A DNA stretch of 32,850 bases from CAYGBW01 sp964348185 (lineage in GTDB: Bacteria > Desulfobacterota > BSN033 > WVXP01): contig CAYGBW010000014.1 of assembly GCA_964348185.1 (NCBI GenBank), positions 1-32,850 on the forward strand, read 5' to 3'. The notes below the pieces were generated by a model, which saw only the letters and a list, made by a program, of their open reading frames with translations, was not told where the DNA came from and searched no databases. Made by a program: the position numbers and the translations under genes. Shown piece by piece: positions 23,901 through 31,991 of this stretch (positions within the stretch are counted from its first letter, which is position 1; each line of letters begins with the position of its first letter).

Positions 23901-23972
23901 TGGATTCCCGGGGGCGCTAGAGCGCTCAGGGAGGTTCGAATCGTTCCCTTCGTCATGACTCAGGACAAGCTC

Positions 23973-24210
23973 ATTGTTCGATCCCTTCACTTGTTCGAGC
24001 GGCTTCATCTCGTGTTCGGGTGGTTTGGTCATCTCGAAATGGATTTGTATCTTAAACGAATCGAACAACTTGAACGAATCGAACATTCCTGTAATCCGCC
24101 TCTCAGGAATGTAGCTAAAACTCTGTGCTGGTCTGCGGGCTCTGTGATAGAAAGACATAAGACCCTCCTAGGGTCACAATCAAGCCACCCCTTCCAGGAG
24201 CGGTAGTTGA
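23973..24210. repeat. Dispersed intergenic repeat, copy B
   Basis: Second copy of the repeat at 5784-6027, same orientation. It keeps ATTGTTCGATC, TTCGGGTGGTTTGGT, CGAACAACTTGAACGAAT and the right-end hairpin GACCCT-n3-AGGGTC. It ends about 80 bases before the ThDP-enzyme gene. The remainder of the 23901-24292 gap has no recognisable gene; a GGGAGAGG site at its end serves the next gene. Confidence 0.75.
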
Positions 24211-24292
24211 CTATACGCTCCTCCGATTCTCTCGGGCACAGTCGAGTCTGCAGAACGAATCGAGAACCCCGCATAGGGGAGAGGAAAAGTCT

Positions 24293-24592
24293 ATGAACGC
24301 CGCCGAGTTGTTGGTCGACTGCCTGAAGAAGGAAGGGGTGGCCATGATTGCAGGTTATTCTGGGCGCCCTGTGCTCTCTCTCCTTCAAGCGGTAGAGAAT
24401 CTGGGGATCAAGAACTTTCAAACCAGGCACGAGCAGGGCGCGGGCTTCATGGCTGACGGCTATGCCAGGGTCTCGAACCGTCCAGGCGTCGTTCTGGTTC
24501 AGCGGGGGCCTGGAGTCACGAATTGTCTGACCGCCATCGCGAATGCGCGGATCGATGGCATCCCCCTCCTCATCCTGATCGGCCAGGGATAG
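24293..24592 (+). CDS. Acetolactate-synthase-like ThDP enzyme, N-terminal part up to an in-frame TAG
   Basis: The first 99 codons of a ThDP-dependent enzyme of the acetolactate synthase family. The catalytic Glu47 that activates ThDP is in TRHEQGAGFMADGYAR, followed by the family stretch RGPGVTNCLTAIANA. The frame then meets TAG (24590-24592) after LLILIGQG, a point where full-length relatives continue with a few residues and then the (A)FQE(L)D motif. The next frame starts with no shift and supplies the rest of the protein. The gene thus appears interrupted by one nonsense codon, or read through. The ATG has GAGAGGAAAA upstream. The split falls inside the PYR domain, not at a domain boundary, so a natural two-subunit enzyme is less likely. 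Confidence 0.75.
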   Translation: MNAAELLVDCLKKEGVAMIAGYSGRPVLSLLQAVENLGIKNFQTRHEQGAGFMADGYARVSNRPGVVLVQRGPGVTNCLTAIANARIDGIPLLILIGQG

Positions 24593-25969
24593 ATGGAGAT
24601 GTTTGGGAAGGGGGCCCTCCAGGAACTGGATCACCTGGCTTTTCTTCCCTATTTTACAAAGTGGGCCTTCAGAGTCCCGACGACTGAGCGGATACCCGAA
24701 ATCGTGAGGCGTGCCCTTACGGTTGCAACCTCAGGGAGACCGGGTCCAGTGGCCCTTGAACTTCCCATGAACCTTATGGAAAAGCCCGTGGAAGGAGAGG
24801 TTGAGCCATACAGCCCTGTTGGACGGGCAATGAGGGTGGTGGGCGATCCACAGAAGGTTTTTGAAGCCGTGGAGGTTCTGGTAGGTGCTCATGCCCCGGT
24901 GATTTATGCCGGGGCAGGGGTTTTGCGGTCAGAGGCGACAGAGGAGTTGCTCCGTTTTGCCGAAACCCTGGCCCTGCCCGTAATGACCTCTCTGCCTGGG
25001 AAAAGCGCCTTTCCAGAGAATCACGAGCTGAGTCTGGGAATAGGCGGGTTTCCACGGGCCACGTATGGAACCAAGCAGGCACACCAAATGGTGGCCAAAT
25101 CGGACCAGGTGCTGGCCCTGGGGACGAGTTTCAGGGAGCACGGTACCCGATATTTCAGCCCCATGCCCCGGCATACGGGATTGATACAGGTCGACATCAG
25201 CGAAGAGGAATTGAGAAAGAACTATCAGCCGGATATTGCGATTCTGGGAGACCTCAAGAGCGTCCTAAAACAGATGCTTGAAGCAGCTCATGAGATTCTG
25301 AAAAGAAACAGCGTTCCGTCTCTCATCAGAGAAAGGCGGGCGCAGGTAACCGCTGAGATCAAAGAGGTTCGAAGGAAGTGGATGGCGGAATGGGCAGACC
25401 ACCTGAATAGTGGCGCTGTCCCGATCGATCCCTATCGAATAACGACCGAGTTGATGAACGTCCTGGACCCTGATAAGACCATTATTTTGCACGATGCCGG
25501 ATTGTGTCGGGCGTACATTTGCCATCATTTTGTTTCTCAACGGCCGGGCTCATTTGTCGGTTTTGGCGGGTTCAGCGCCATGGGTTACTCCATTCCCGCC
25601 TCCATTGGCGCAAAGGTGGCGGCTCCGGATCAGGATGTGATCACCATCGTTGGCGACGGGTCCTTTGGAATGACAGGGCTGGAGATTGAGACGGCAGCCC
25701 GGTACGGTATCCGCACCGTGACGCTGGTCTATAATAATCGCGGCCTCGATGCCATAAAGACATTGCAAAAAAAGAGAAAGGAAAAGTACGTCTGGGAAAG
25801 TGTGGGTGGGGATTATGCAGAAATGGCGCGCGGGATGGGCGCTTTTTCCATGCACGTCAATCACCCCGATGAGATAAAGCCGGCCGTTGAAGAGGCCCTT
25901 ACTCAGGACAAACCCGCCGTATTGGATATGCACATTTCGGAATTGGTGCCCTTGCCCAATTATCCTTAG
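24593..25969 (+). CDS. Acetolactate-synthase-like ThDP enzyme, main part after the TAG
   Basis: 458 residues in the same frame as the preceding segment, starting at the codon right after the TAG. It contains the remainder of the PYR domain (GKGALQELDH), the central domain (PVIYAGAGVLRSEA), and the C-terminal PP domain with the ThDP/Mg motif GDGSFGMTGLEIETA ending in NN (GDG at 354-356, NN at 381-382 here). Joined to the upstream part it gives about 558 residues, the usual acetolactate synthase length. Alone it lacks the essential Glu and should be inactive. An ATG at once after the stop, and another at 24599 with GGAG nearby, would allow reinitiation. Regulation and true substrate are unknown; relatives make acetolactate or decarboxylate 2-oxo acids. 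Confidence 0.78.
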   Translation: MEMFGKGALQELDHLAFLPYFTKWAFRVPTTERIPEIVRRALTVATSGRPGPVALELPMNLMEKPVEGEVEPYSPVGRAMRVVGDPQKVFEAVEVLVGAHAPVIYAGAGVLRSEATEELLRFAETLALPVMTSLPGKSAFPENHELSLGIGGFPRATYGTKQAHQMVAKSDQVLALGTSFREHGTRYFSPMPRHTGLIQVDISEEELRKNYQPDIAILGDLKSVLKQMLEAAHEILKRNSVPSLIRERRAQVTAEIKEVRRKWMAEWADHLNSGAVPIDPYRITTELMNVLDPDKTIILHDAGLCRAYICHHFVSQRPGSFVGFGGFSAMGYSIPASIGAKVAAPDQDVITIVGDGSFGMTGLEIETAARYGIRTVTLVYNNRGLDAIKTLQKKRKEKYVWESVGGDYAEMARGMGAFSMHVNHPDEIKPAVEEALTQDKPAVLDMHISELVPLPNYP

Positions 25970-26161
25970 AAGAACTTCGGTGGTCAGTCGTCGGTTGTCC
26001 GTTGTAAAGGAACCTTCAAGTCATTCGATGTGGCAGGAGCTATCGTCTGGCTCCTTTCTCTAACCTACTGAATTTATTCGTAACAGTTTCTAACCAGTAG
26101 ACTACAAATCCAGGCGGCGCCGCGAAAGGGGTCCGTCGAGTTCTCACATCCTTTGATTGCA

Positions 26162-27358
26162 ATGAAAAAGTCGGAGCTTGTTTGCACGAACTGTGGAAAA
26201 GGGTTTCCCATTGATCGGGTCTATCCCCGCTGCGACCTTTGCAACGAGCCCCTGGAGGTCAGAACCGTAGGCAAGGGGAAGATTAACGGAGACGATAGGG
26301 TTCACCAAACCCTTATGGAAAGGTATTCCGGATTCCTCCCGTTCAAAACAGTCAACAGGGAGATTTCTCTTCATGAGGGGTTTACCCCCTTGATCAGGTC
26401 GCCCAAACTGGCCTCAGAATTGGGCATCAAGGATGTCTTTTTCAAGAATGAGGGTCAGAATCCCACATGGTCCTTTAAGGATCGGGGGACCATTATGGGG
26501 GTTCACCATGCTCTTCGTCAGGGATATACACGGATAGGGACCGTATCCACCGGGAATATGGCCGTTTCGGTTGCGGCTTATGGGGCTCGGGCCAGGCTCA
26601 AGAGCTATGTCCTCGTATCCCAAGACCTTCCCGAGGAAAAGGTGGCTCCCATTGCCATCTACCGTCCCCGCCTGATCATGGTAGATGGAGACTATGGGGA
26701 ACTCTATTTCAAGAGCCTGGAAATCGGGGAGAGATCGGGTGTCTATTTTATTAATTCGGATGTTCCTTTCCGGGTCGAGGGATCCAAGACGATCGCCTTT
26801 GAAATCTGCGAGCAGATGGGGTTTTGCCCTCCCGATTATGTGGTTGTTCCGGTCAGCGCGGGTGGGAACATTCGGGGGATCCTCAAGGGTTTTGAGGAGT
26901 TCTGCGGGATCGGTTTCATTGATCGCATTCCGAGGATGATCGGCACCCAGGCGACCGGCTGCTCTCCGATTATTGATGCCTTTGAGCAGGGGAAGGAGAC
27001 GGTGGAACGCGTTACCCATCCCCATACGATCGCCCATGCCATTGAGAATCCTCTTCCTCCTAGTGGGAACCAGGTTTTGAGGAAACTCAGGGAGAATGGG
27101 GGGATCGCCGTGAAGGTGAGTGATGAGGAGATCCTTGAGGCTCAGGGGGTGATGGCCGGGGAAGGGATCTTTGGCCAGCCCGCAGCTGCGGTGCCTCTGG
27201 CAGCGGTGAAAAGGCTTTGCAGGGGAGGGTCCCTTAAATCGACAGACACGGTTGTCTGCATTGTGACCGGTGCAGGGTTGAAATCTACCGCTGCCCTAAA
27301 GGGCCAGGCATTTGATTTGAAGACGATCAGCCTGGAGAGGTTGGAGGAGGTCTTCTAG
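26162..27358 (+). CDS. Threonine-synthase-like PLP enzyme with N-terminal zinc ribbon
   Basis: A 398-residue fold type II PLP enzyme. Residues 8-27 hold four cysteines (C-x2-C ... C-x2-C) forming a zinc ribbon common in bacterial and archaeal threonine synthases. The PLP Lys106 is in NPTWSFKDRG, the substrate loop is STGNMAVSVAAYG, and the phosphate loop is VSAGGNIRG. Threonine synthase converts O-phosphohomoserine to threonine; close paralogues include cysteate synthase, so the reaction is not certain. The frame is also open from a TTG at 26153; neither start has a strong ribosome site. It follows the ThDP enzyme by about 190 bases on the same strand, and converges on the aldehyde oxidoreductase gene. 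Confidence 0.87.
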   Translation: MKKSELVCTNCGKGFPIDRVYPRCDLCNEPLEVRTVGKGKINGDDRVHQTLMERYSGFLPFKTVNREISLHEGFTPLIRSPKLASELGIKDVFFKNEGQNPTWSFKDRGTIMGVHHALRQGYTRIGTVSTGNMAVSVAAYGARARLKSYVLVSQDLPEEKVAPIAIYRPRLIMVDGDYGELYFKSLEIGERSGVYFINSDVPFRVEGSKTIAFEICEQMGFCPPDYVVVPVSAGGNIRGILKGFEEFCGIGFIDRIPRMIGTQATGCSPIIDAFEQGKETVERVTHPHTIAHAIENPLPPSGNQVLRKLRENGGIAVKVSDEEILEAQGVMAGEGIFGQPAAAVPLAAVKRLCRGGSLKSTDTVVCIVTGAGLKSTAALKGQAFDLKTISLERLEEVF

Positions 27359-27421
27359 GAAAACCTTGATGAAGGAGAGCGTCTGATTCATTGGATCTGA
27401 CGGAGAGTATTGTGGAATCAA

Positions 27422-27498
27422 GCCCTGAGCGTAGCCGAGGGGCTCGAAGGGCAGGTGATTCCTGAGGTCGACGAAGATTCATGAATTATCCGGGCTAG
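27422..27498. repeat. GCTCAGGG-type palindrome plus inverted copy of the CTAGCCCGGA repeat end
   Basis: 27422-27452 is an imperfect palindrome (GCCCTGAGC...GCTCGAAGGGC). 27477-27498 is the reverse complement of the left end of the 18204-18406 repeat with one mismatch in 22. It lies between the convergent threonine-synthase-like and aldehyde oxidoreductase genes and runs through the stop codon of the latter. Confidence 0.6.
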
Positions 27499-29264
27499 AC
27501 CTTCGGCAGAGGGGGTGGGGTTCCCTGATTGTCCCATCCCCGGGACTCGTAGTACTCGTCGAGCATACGGTTGAGGTCTTCCTCGCTGATTGTTTTCTTA
27601 TTCTTTCCCAAGGTCTCCTGAGAGAAGCGCTTGGGAAGCCTGTCGTCAGCCCGAGTGATCCCCTCGCGGATGTTGAACCACCGGGCGGCATTGGATACAT
27701 TGGCAGCGATCTGTCGGAGACTCTTCTTGTCGAAATCCATCCCGGTAATAGCCTGGAAGAGAAGCCCGAGATCTTCCCAATCGATCAAATCCTTGAAGAA
27801 TCGGCAGAGGATGAGGGTGTCAAACAGGGTCATCCGATCTTCATCCTCTGCGAATATCCTGGCTTTTCCTTGGATCTGATCGGGATCGACCCGGCCCGAG
27901 AGTTCCGACTTGTAGAAGGTGGCTCGCAGGTGGCAGGCTCCACGGTCAGACGTGGCGTAGGAGAGGCCCATTCCCTTGAGGACCCGGGGTTCATACCCCG
28001 CGGGCTCCAAACCCTTCACGTGGATTGCAATGTCCTCTAGCCCCCAGGCTTTGCTTGCTTCCACAATCCCCTGGGAGAGCACGGCACCGATTCCCTCGCG
28101 GAAGGCGATTTTTTCCAGAAGCCTGGCAATGCCGTCCACGTCACCGTAGTCGAGCTTTTCATCGATCACCCCTCTCCTGGAGGCTTCGATCGTGAAAGCC
28201 GCAAGATTGCCAGCGGAAATCGTGTCCATGCCGAGGCGATCGCAAATGTCGTTGAGGTAGATGATCTCCTCGATACTGCCAATCATACAGAGGCCCCCGA
28301 AGGCATATATCGTCTCGTACTCAGGTCCCCCTATCCGAAGGCCCTGATGCCGGCCCTTCTTCACTTCCGCGAGGTTGCCGCAGGCCATGAAGCAGTGGGG
28401 GCAGGCGGTGGGTTCCACATGACACCGTTCCAGAAGACTCTCAGCGGTGATGTTTTCCCATCCCTCGACGGTTCCTTCAGACCAGTATCGGGTCGGGAAA
28501 CCTCCCACAACGTTCATGATGGAGACGAGCATGGGGGTTCCCAGCTTCTTGAAGGACCGGGCCACAGGGTTGTGCTTCCCCCTTTTGAGTATCTTGTCCC
28601 AGATCTCCTCCAGAAGATCCTGATGAGCGACCTCCCGTTTCTCATGGCCGTGGAAAACCAGGGCCTTGATCCTTTTCGACCCCAAAACGGCGCCCACACC
28701 CGTTCTGCCTGCTGACCGCCAGTATCCCGATTCTATGACAGAGAACTTCACCCCATTTTCGCCGGCCGGTCCAATGACAACGGCCCCAGCGCCCTCTACG
28801 CCTACCCTTTCCAAAACCTGATCCTCTGTGTCGTAGGTGGACTTCCCCCATACCGGTGATCCGTCATGGAATGTCACGCCTTCAGGGGAAATCTCCAGGA
28901 AGACAGGGGTTGGCGCCCTATCTTCGAGTATGACGGCGTCATAGCCAGCACTGCTCAGAGAATTGGCGACCCTCCCCCCAGAGTAGGACTCCGAGTAAAT
29001 CCCGGTCTGAGGGGACTTGGTGTAGACGCCATACCGACTCGATCCATGGACTCTGAGACCCGTGGCGCATCCCGTGGCAAAAATGATTCGATTCTCAGGA
29101 GACAGGGGATCGATTCGAGGGGGGTTGCTTTTAATCAGAAGGTAAGTCCCCAGGCCCTTTCCTCCCGAATAGGTTTCGAGGATCGCCCCGGGGATCTCTT
29201 CAACGCTCCAGTCCCCCGATCGCACGTTGATCCGAATGAGCCGATTGAAAAACCCTTTCATCAC
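27495..29264 (-). CDS. Aldehyde:ferredoxin oxidoreductase (tungsten bis-pterin enzyme)
   Basis: A 589-residue member of the AOR family. Cys288, Cys291 and Cys295 (ACPHCFMACG) plus Cys487 (LILCRFF) are the [4Fe-4S] ligands, at nearly the same positions as in Pyrococcus AOR. The N-terminal domain (RLIRINVRSGDW ... YSGGKGLG, ATGCATGLRVHG, YSGGRVANSL) binds the W-bis-pterin. Such enzymes oxidise aldehydes to acids with ferredoxin in strict anaerobes, or reduce acids in reverse; aromatic and other subgroups exist and the substrate is open. Two ATG codons start the frame (29264 and 29261). A good promoter lies just upstream. It is a single minus-strand unit and ends in a repeat that supplies its TAG stop. 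Confidence 0.92.
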   Translation of the reverse strand: MMKGFFNRLIRINVRSGDWSVEEIPGAILETYSGGKGLGTYLLIKSNPPRIDPLSPENRIIFATGCATGLRVHGSSRYGVYTKSPQTGIYSESYSGGRVANSLSSAGYDAVILEDRAPTPVFLEISPEGVTFHDGSPVWGKSTYDTEDQVLERVGVEGAGAVVIGPAGENGVKFSVIESGYWRSAGRTGVGAVLGSKRIKALVFHGHEKREVAHQDLLEEIWDKILKRGKHNPVARSFKKLGTPMLVSIMNVVGGFPTRYWSEGTVEGWENITAESLLERCHVEPTACPHCFMACGNLAEVKKGRHQGLRIGGPEYETIYAFGGLCMIGSIEEIIYLNDICDRLGMDTISAGNLAAFTIEASRRGVIDEKLDYGDVDGIARLLEKIAFREGIGAVLSQGIVEASKAWGLEDIAIHVKGLEPAGYEPRVLKGMGLSYATSDRGACHLRATFYKSELSGRVDPDQIQGKARIFAEDEDRMTLFDTLILCRFFKDLIDWEDLGLLFQAITGMDFDKKSLRQIAANVSNAARWFNIREGITRADDRLPKRFSQETLGKNKKTISEEDLNRMLDEYYESRGWDNQGTPPPLPKV

Positions 29265-29284
29265 AAGCCCCTAAACACGCTTCC

Positions 29285-29313
29285 ATTCTAACCAAATCGG
29301 TCATCCTTTTCAA
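29285..29313 (-). promoter_or_regulatory. Promoter of the aldehyde:ferredoxin oxidoreductase gene
   Basis: On the minus strand TTGAAA (29308-29313), a 17-base spacer and TAGAAT (29285-29290), only about 20 bases before the start codon. The leader would be very short, starting near 29278. Confidence 0.6.
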
Positions 29314-29323
29314 GGCGGGAAAA

Positions 29324-29375
29324 CCTTGCCTGGTCGGGGGATTCGCATGGGGAGAGCGCTTTTTCCCAGGCAAGG
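29324..29375. repeat. 10-bp inverted repeat upstream of the AOR promoter
   Basis: CCTTGCCTGG (29324-29333) and its perfect complement CCAGGCAAGG (29366-29375) surround 32 bases. It could end the minus-strand acetyltransferase transcript (a short TTTT follows on that strand) or act as an upstream regulatory site for the AOR gene. Confidence 0.4.
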
Positions 29376-29487
29376 CCACAGGTTAGGATGAGTCTCGTAC
29401 TGCCGCCCAAGGTCGGGCATCGGCGGCGCGCTTTGCTGCGACCCCTGCAACAACCGATCAACCGGCAAACCCAACAAGCCTTCCGCC

Positions 29488-30057
29488 TTAACCTTCTGAG
29501 ACAGAGAACCTCATGATCGGTCTGGTCTCAGAGCGACGAGCGACCTCGACAAAGCCGGCTTTTTTGAAGGTCGAAGCGAGCCCTGTCCAGACGAAGGCGT
29601 CTGGTACTTTCCCTTTCTTAGGCTCGACGGGATAACCTTCGAGAAGCATTCCACCTTGTTGTTTGACATACTCTGTAGCAGCGCGTAGAAGTCGAGCACT
29701 AACGCCTTTGTTCCGATAGTCTTTCTCGATGAAGAAACAAACGACGGACCAGACGGGTGTTTCGTCGATCTCCTTCAGTATTCGGGAACGGCTCAGAACC
29801 GGAAACCTCATTCGGGGTGCGACTGAGCACCATCCGACCGGCACGTCTCGAGCATAAGCCAAAATACCGGGCACCTCTCCCGAATCCACGATGGCTTTCA
29901 TCGCTTTCCTGTTGGCTTCACCCTTCTGACGGTCAAATTGCGACCGTTTAAGCCGCCACCACATGCACCAACACCCGCCACAGGCACCCCGTTCGCCAAA
30001 GAGTCGCTGAAAATCAGGCCACCGGTCTCTCGTAAGGGGGTGGAAGTTCAGTTCCAT
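29488..30057 (-). CDS. GNAT-family N-acetyltransferase
   Basis: A 189-residue protein with the acetyl-CoA binding core of the GNAT fold: VVCFFIEKDYRNKGVSARLL (about 104-123) is motif A, with the pyrophosphate-binding R-x-K-G-V-S loop. The N-terminal segment ERGACGGCWCMWWRL is Cys- and Trp-rich, a feature of a subgroup of uncharacterised bacterial acetyltransferases. It would transfer an acetyl group to an amine; the acceptor is unknown. AAGGAG lies six bases before the ATG. It is the third gene of a minus-strand run after the QueG-like gene and the small 73-residue gene. Confidence 0.87.
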   Translation of the reverse strand: MELNFHPLTRDRWPDFQRLFGERGACGGCWCMWWRLKRSQFDRQKGEANRKAMKAIVDSGEVPGILAYARDVPVGWCSVAPRMRFPVLSRSRILKEIDETPVWSVVCFFIEKDYRNKGVSARLLRAATEYVKQQGGMLLEGYPVEPKKGKVPDAFVWTGLASTFKKAGFVEVARRSETRPIMRFSVSEG

Positions 30058-30119
30058 GGAGTTCTCCTTTCTATCTACCCTTGTGAATACGGGGTTCCCT
30101 CCGAGTCGAATGTCCCTGG

Positions 30120-30341
30120 CTACCGGGGAAACTCACCCGTTTGAGGTCCATACCGTTTTTGAAGGAATAGCCCCCAGATAACCAGTGATTCTCCCAGTCT
30201 GTTTAAGAAAGCACGAAAACCACGGCATGCCTCTCTTCGGTTAGGGCCACTCTCCTCTACCGGGTAGAAGGTTCCAGCCTGTTTGAGAATCTCGGCCTGT
30301 TTCATTTTTGACAATTGGTATATGACCCACCAGTTTCCCAT
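30120..30341 (-). CDS. Small conserved-looking protein of unknown function
   Basis: 73 residues with a net positive charge. It has an amphipathic start (MGNWWVIYQLSKMKQAEIL) and a C-terminal hydrophobic patch (FLNRLGESLVIWGLFLQKRY) that could touch the membrane. The case for a real gene is a near-perfect AAAGGAGG seven bases before the ATG, a position only 24 bases after the QueG-like gene on the same strand, and about 60 bases before the acetyltransferase. The short layout with a YQLSKM-type start and an RLG segment resembles small hypothetical proteins seen elsewhere, but no named family is recognised. Confidence 0.6.
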   Translation of the reverse strand: MGNWWVIYQLSKMKQAEILKQAGTFYPVEESGPNRREACRGFRAFLNRLGESLVIWGLFLQKRYGPQTGEFPR

Positions 30342-30365
30342 CGCAGACCTCCTTTGTACTTGGCA

Positions 30366-31034
30366 TCAGGCTTTTCTCCAGGGACAGGTTACAAGACAGA
30401 CTTCGCATCCATGATCACCCAGGCAAACACGAACATTCAACACGTCCTCTCGGTTCTCTGGGTGATCTTCAAATGGAATCAAGGTTAGTGCCCCTGTGGG
30501 ACACTCGTCGACACACACGGAGCAACCCTGGCACTGATTCAGGACCGGGATGTCAACCCGCAAATCCATATTGGTCAAAACAGCGATAAGGCGATGGATC
30601 GGACCATACTGAGGCGACACGATCACCAGAGAACGGCCCTGCCACCCGAGTCCGGCTCCTTTTGCCAATACCTTCAGAGACATGAACCCCATCCGGTTGA
30701 TCGGGTCGAATTCGTCTTCTGTATGGATGGTCAAGGAGTGATACCCTTTCCTTTCCAAGAGAGACACCACCTCCATTGAGGTTTTCTCCAGGAATAGAGA
30801 CATCTCCTTTCCCGAAGCCCCATTCCCGAGCTTGCCTAGCTGTGCGCCCATCACGATCCCATAGGGATACTCCTCTAGGAAACTCACGGGGTCAAAGGGT
30901 ATGCCAATCGGCATCTTCTCCAGCACTCTCAAATCCGCAATGCCGACCAGGTCAATGCCGAGGTTTCTGACAAATGATTTCAAGTTCTCTGTTTCTCTCT
31001 CTCGTTGGCGCTGAGCCTTTCTCGTCTGCTCCAT
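30366..31034 (-). CDS. Short QueG-like double [4Fe-4S] cluster protein
   Basis: 222 residues. The C-terminal part has two [4Fe-4S] motifs: Cys168, 171, 174, 178 (CQGCSVCVDECPTGAL) and Cys204, 210, 213, 217 (CLGDHGCEVCLVTCPW). The middle GAGLGWQGRSLVIVSPQYGP resembles the substrate/corrinoid region of epoxyqueuosine reductase (QueG), which ends tRNA queuosine synthesis. QueG is normally about 350-390 residues with a HEAT-like tail, so this is a shortened relative, and its role may differ (electron transfer or a B12-linked reductase). A GGGGAGGGG site lies upstream. It is the first gene of the minus-strand run driven from the promoter at 31265-31293. Confidence 0.75.
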   Translation of the reverse strand: MEQTRKAQRQRERETENLKSFVRNLGIDLVGIADLRVLEKMPIGIPFDPVSFLEEYPYGIVMGAQLGKLGNGASGKEMSLFLEKTSMEVVSLLERKGYHSLTIHTEDEFDPINRMGFMSLKVLAKGAGLGWQGRSLVIVSPQYGPIHRLIAVLTNMDLRVDIPVLNQCQGCSVCVDECPTGALTLIPFEDHPENREDVLNVRVCLGDHGCEVCLVTCPWRKA

Positions 31035-31220
31035 CGTTTTCTTCCCCTCCCCATTCCGAATTGTTGAGCCTGACGATCCCGGTGAACCATCACCCCAAGC
31101 CGTGGGAAGCTTTCCTGTTTTCTAGTCTACCCGCTCATCGCTAGCCTGCCCTAACCCGGTCTCCCCCTGTTCACACGGCACTCTCACTTGCCAGGTGATG
31201 AGAATTCCTCCACCTATATC

Positions 31221-31249
31221 TTGACTTGTAGTTTCTAACCATCTATAAT
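31221..31249 (+). promoter_or_regulatory. Strong sigma70-type promoter of the CGNR regulator
   Basis: TTGACT (31221-31226), a 17-base spacer and a perfect TATAAT (31244-31249), about 100 bases before the CGNR start codon. It faces the minus-strand promoter at 31265-31293. Confidence 0.8.
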
Positions 31250-31250
31250 T

Positions 31251-31310
31251 CTTTTGGTAGTTAAATAATAGCACAGCTTATCTAACCTGTCAAGGGACTT
31301 TTGGTGGTTA
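31251..31310. promoter_or_regulatory. Direct repeats flanking the minus-strand promoter
   Basis: CTTTTGGTAGTTA (31251-31263) and CTTTTGGTGGTTA (31298-31310) differ at one base and are 47 bases apart, centre to centre. The first covers both expected transcription starts; the second lies just upstream of the minus-strand -35 box. They are good candidate sites for the adjacent CGNR regulator. Confidence 0.5.
31265..31293 (-). promoter_or_regulatory. Strong sigma70-type promoter of the QueG-like operon
   Basis: On the minus strand a perfect TTGACA (31288-31293), a 17-base spacer and TATTAT (31265-31270). It points left toward the gene starting at 31034. Its expected start site almost coincides with that of the opposing promoter. 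Confidence 0.75.
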
Positions 31311-31349
31311 TAGACGAGGATAGATGAGCACGGGGCGCGGAGGAGTCAC

Positions 31350-31991
31350 ATGGCCGAAACCGAAGGGGCTGCAGGTATCCTCAATCGAGAGACGGAACGG
31401 TTGTGTCTGGAATTTGCCAACACGGCTGACTGGCACGCAAGCGACCATCCAGAAGAAAAACTCAATCGCTACATCGACTTGGTCGCGTGGGCTCACCGCA
31501 TGGGCATCCTGACAGATCGTGAGGTGCACCAACTCTCCCGGGAAGCAGCGCGCCGCCCCGCGGAAGCGGGAGCCGTCGTCGAGCGGGCCATTGCCCTCCG
31601 GGAGGCAATCTATCGGGTCCTTTCAGCAGTCGTGGGTCACTGTACGCCAGAGGCAGCCGATCTCTCCATATTGAACGGGGCACTATCCGGGGCGTTGGCC
31701 CGGTTGCAAGTCGTCCAGGTCGGAGACGCCTTTACCTGGAGATGGACCGGGCATGAGGCTGCACTCGACCGAGTACTTTGGCCAGTGGTGCGATCCGCAG
31801 CGGATCTGCTAACCTCCGAGAAGCTAGCCAGGGTAGGGAAATGTGCAGATGAGCGTGGCTGCGGCTGGCTCTTCCTGGATATGAGCCGAAACCGCACGCG
31901 GCGGTGGTGTGATATGAAGGACTGTGGCAACCGAGCAAAGGCGAAACGTCACTACCATCGTAAACGGAGTTCGAATCACATATCAAAATGA
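31350..31991 (+). CDS. CGNR zinc-finger (ABATE-domain) regulator
   Basis: A 213-residue protein with the ABATE domain at the N-terminus (ERLCLEFANTADWHASD) and the CGNR zinc finger at the C-terminus: Cys165, Cys171, Cys187 and Cys192, with FLDMSRNRTRRWCDMKDCGN. This layout is that of putative stress-induced transcription regulators that bind DNA through the C-terminal finger; ligands are unknown. GGAGGAG stands five bases before the ATG. It is divergent from the QueG-like operon and its promoter overlaps that operon's promoter, so control of that operon and of itself is a natural inference. The C-terminal tail is basic (RAKAKRHYHRKR). Confidence 0.9.
   Translation: MAETEGAAGILNRETERLCLEFANTADWHASDHPEEKLNRYIDLVAWAHRMGILTDREVHQLSREAARRPAEAGAVVERAIALREAIYRVLSAVVGHCTPEAADLSILNGALSGALARLQVVQVGDAFTWRWTGHEAALDRVLWPVVRSAADLLTSEKLARVGKCADERGCGWLFLDMSRNRTRRWCDMKDCGNRAKAKRHYHRKRSSNHISK

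Noticed and set aside
24590..24592. Pyrrolysine at the in-frame TAG of the ThDP enzyme, suggested by the nearby MttB-family gene.
   Set aside because: TAG ends at least seven other genes in this window (napB, csp, hyuB, the aminotransferase, the threonine-synthase-like gene and others), the MttB-like gene itself has no TAG, and ThDP enzymes have no known need for pyrrolysine.
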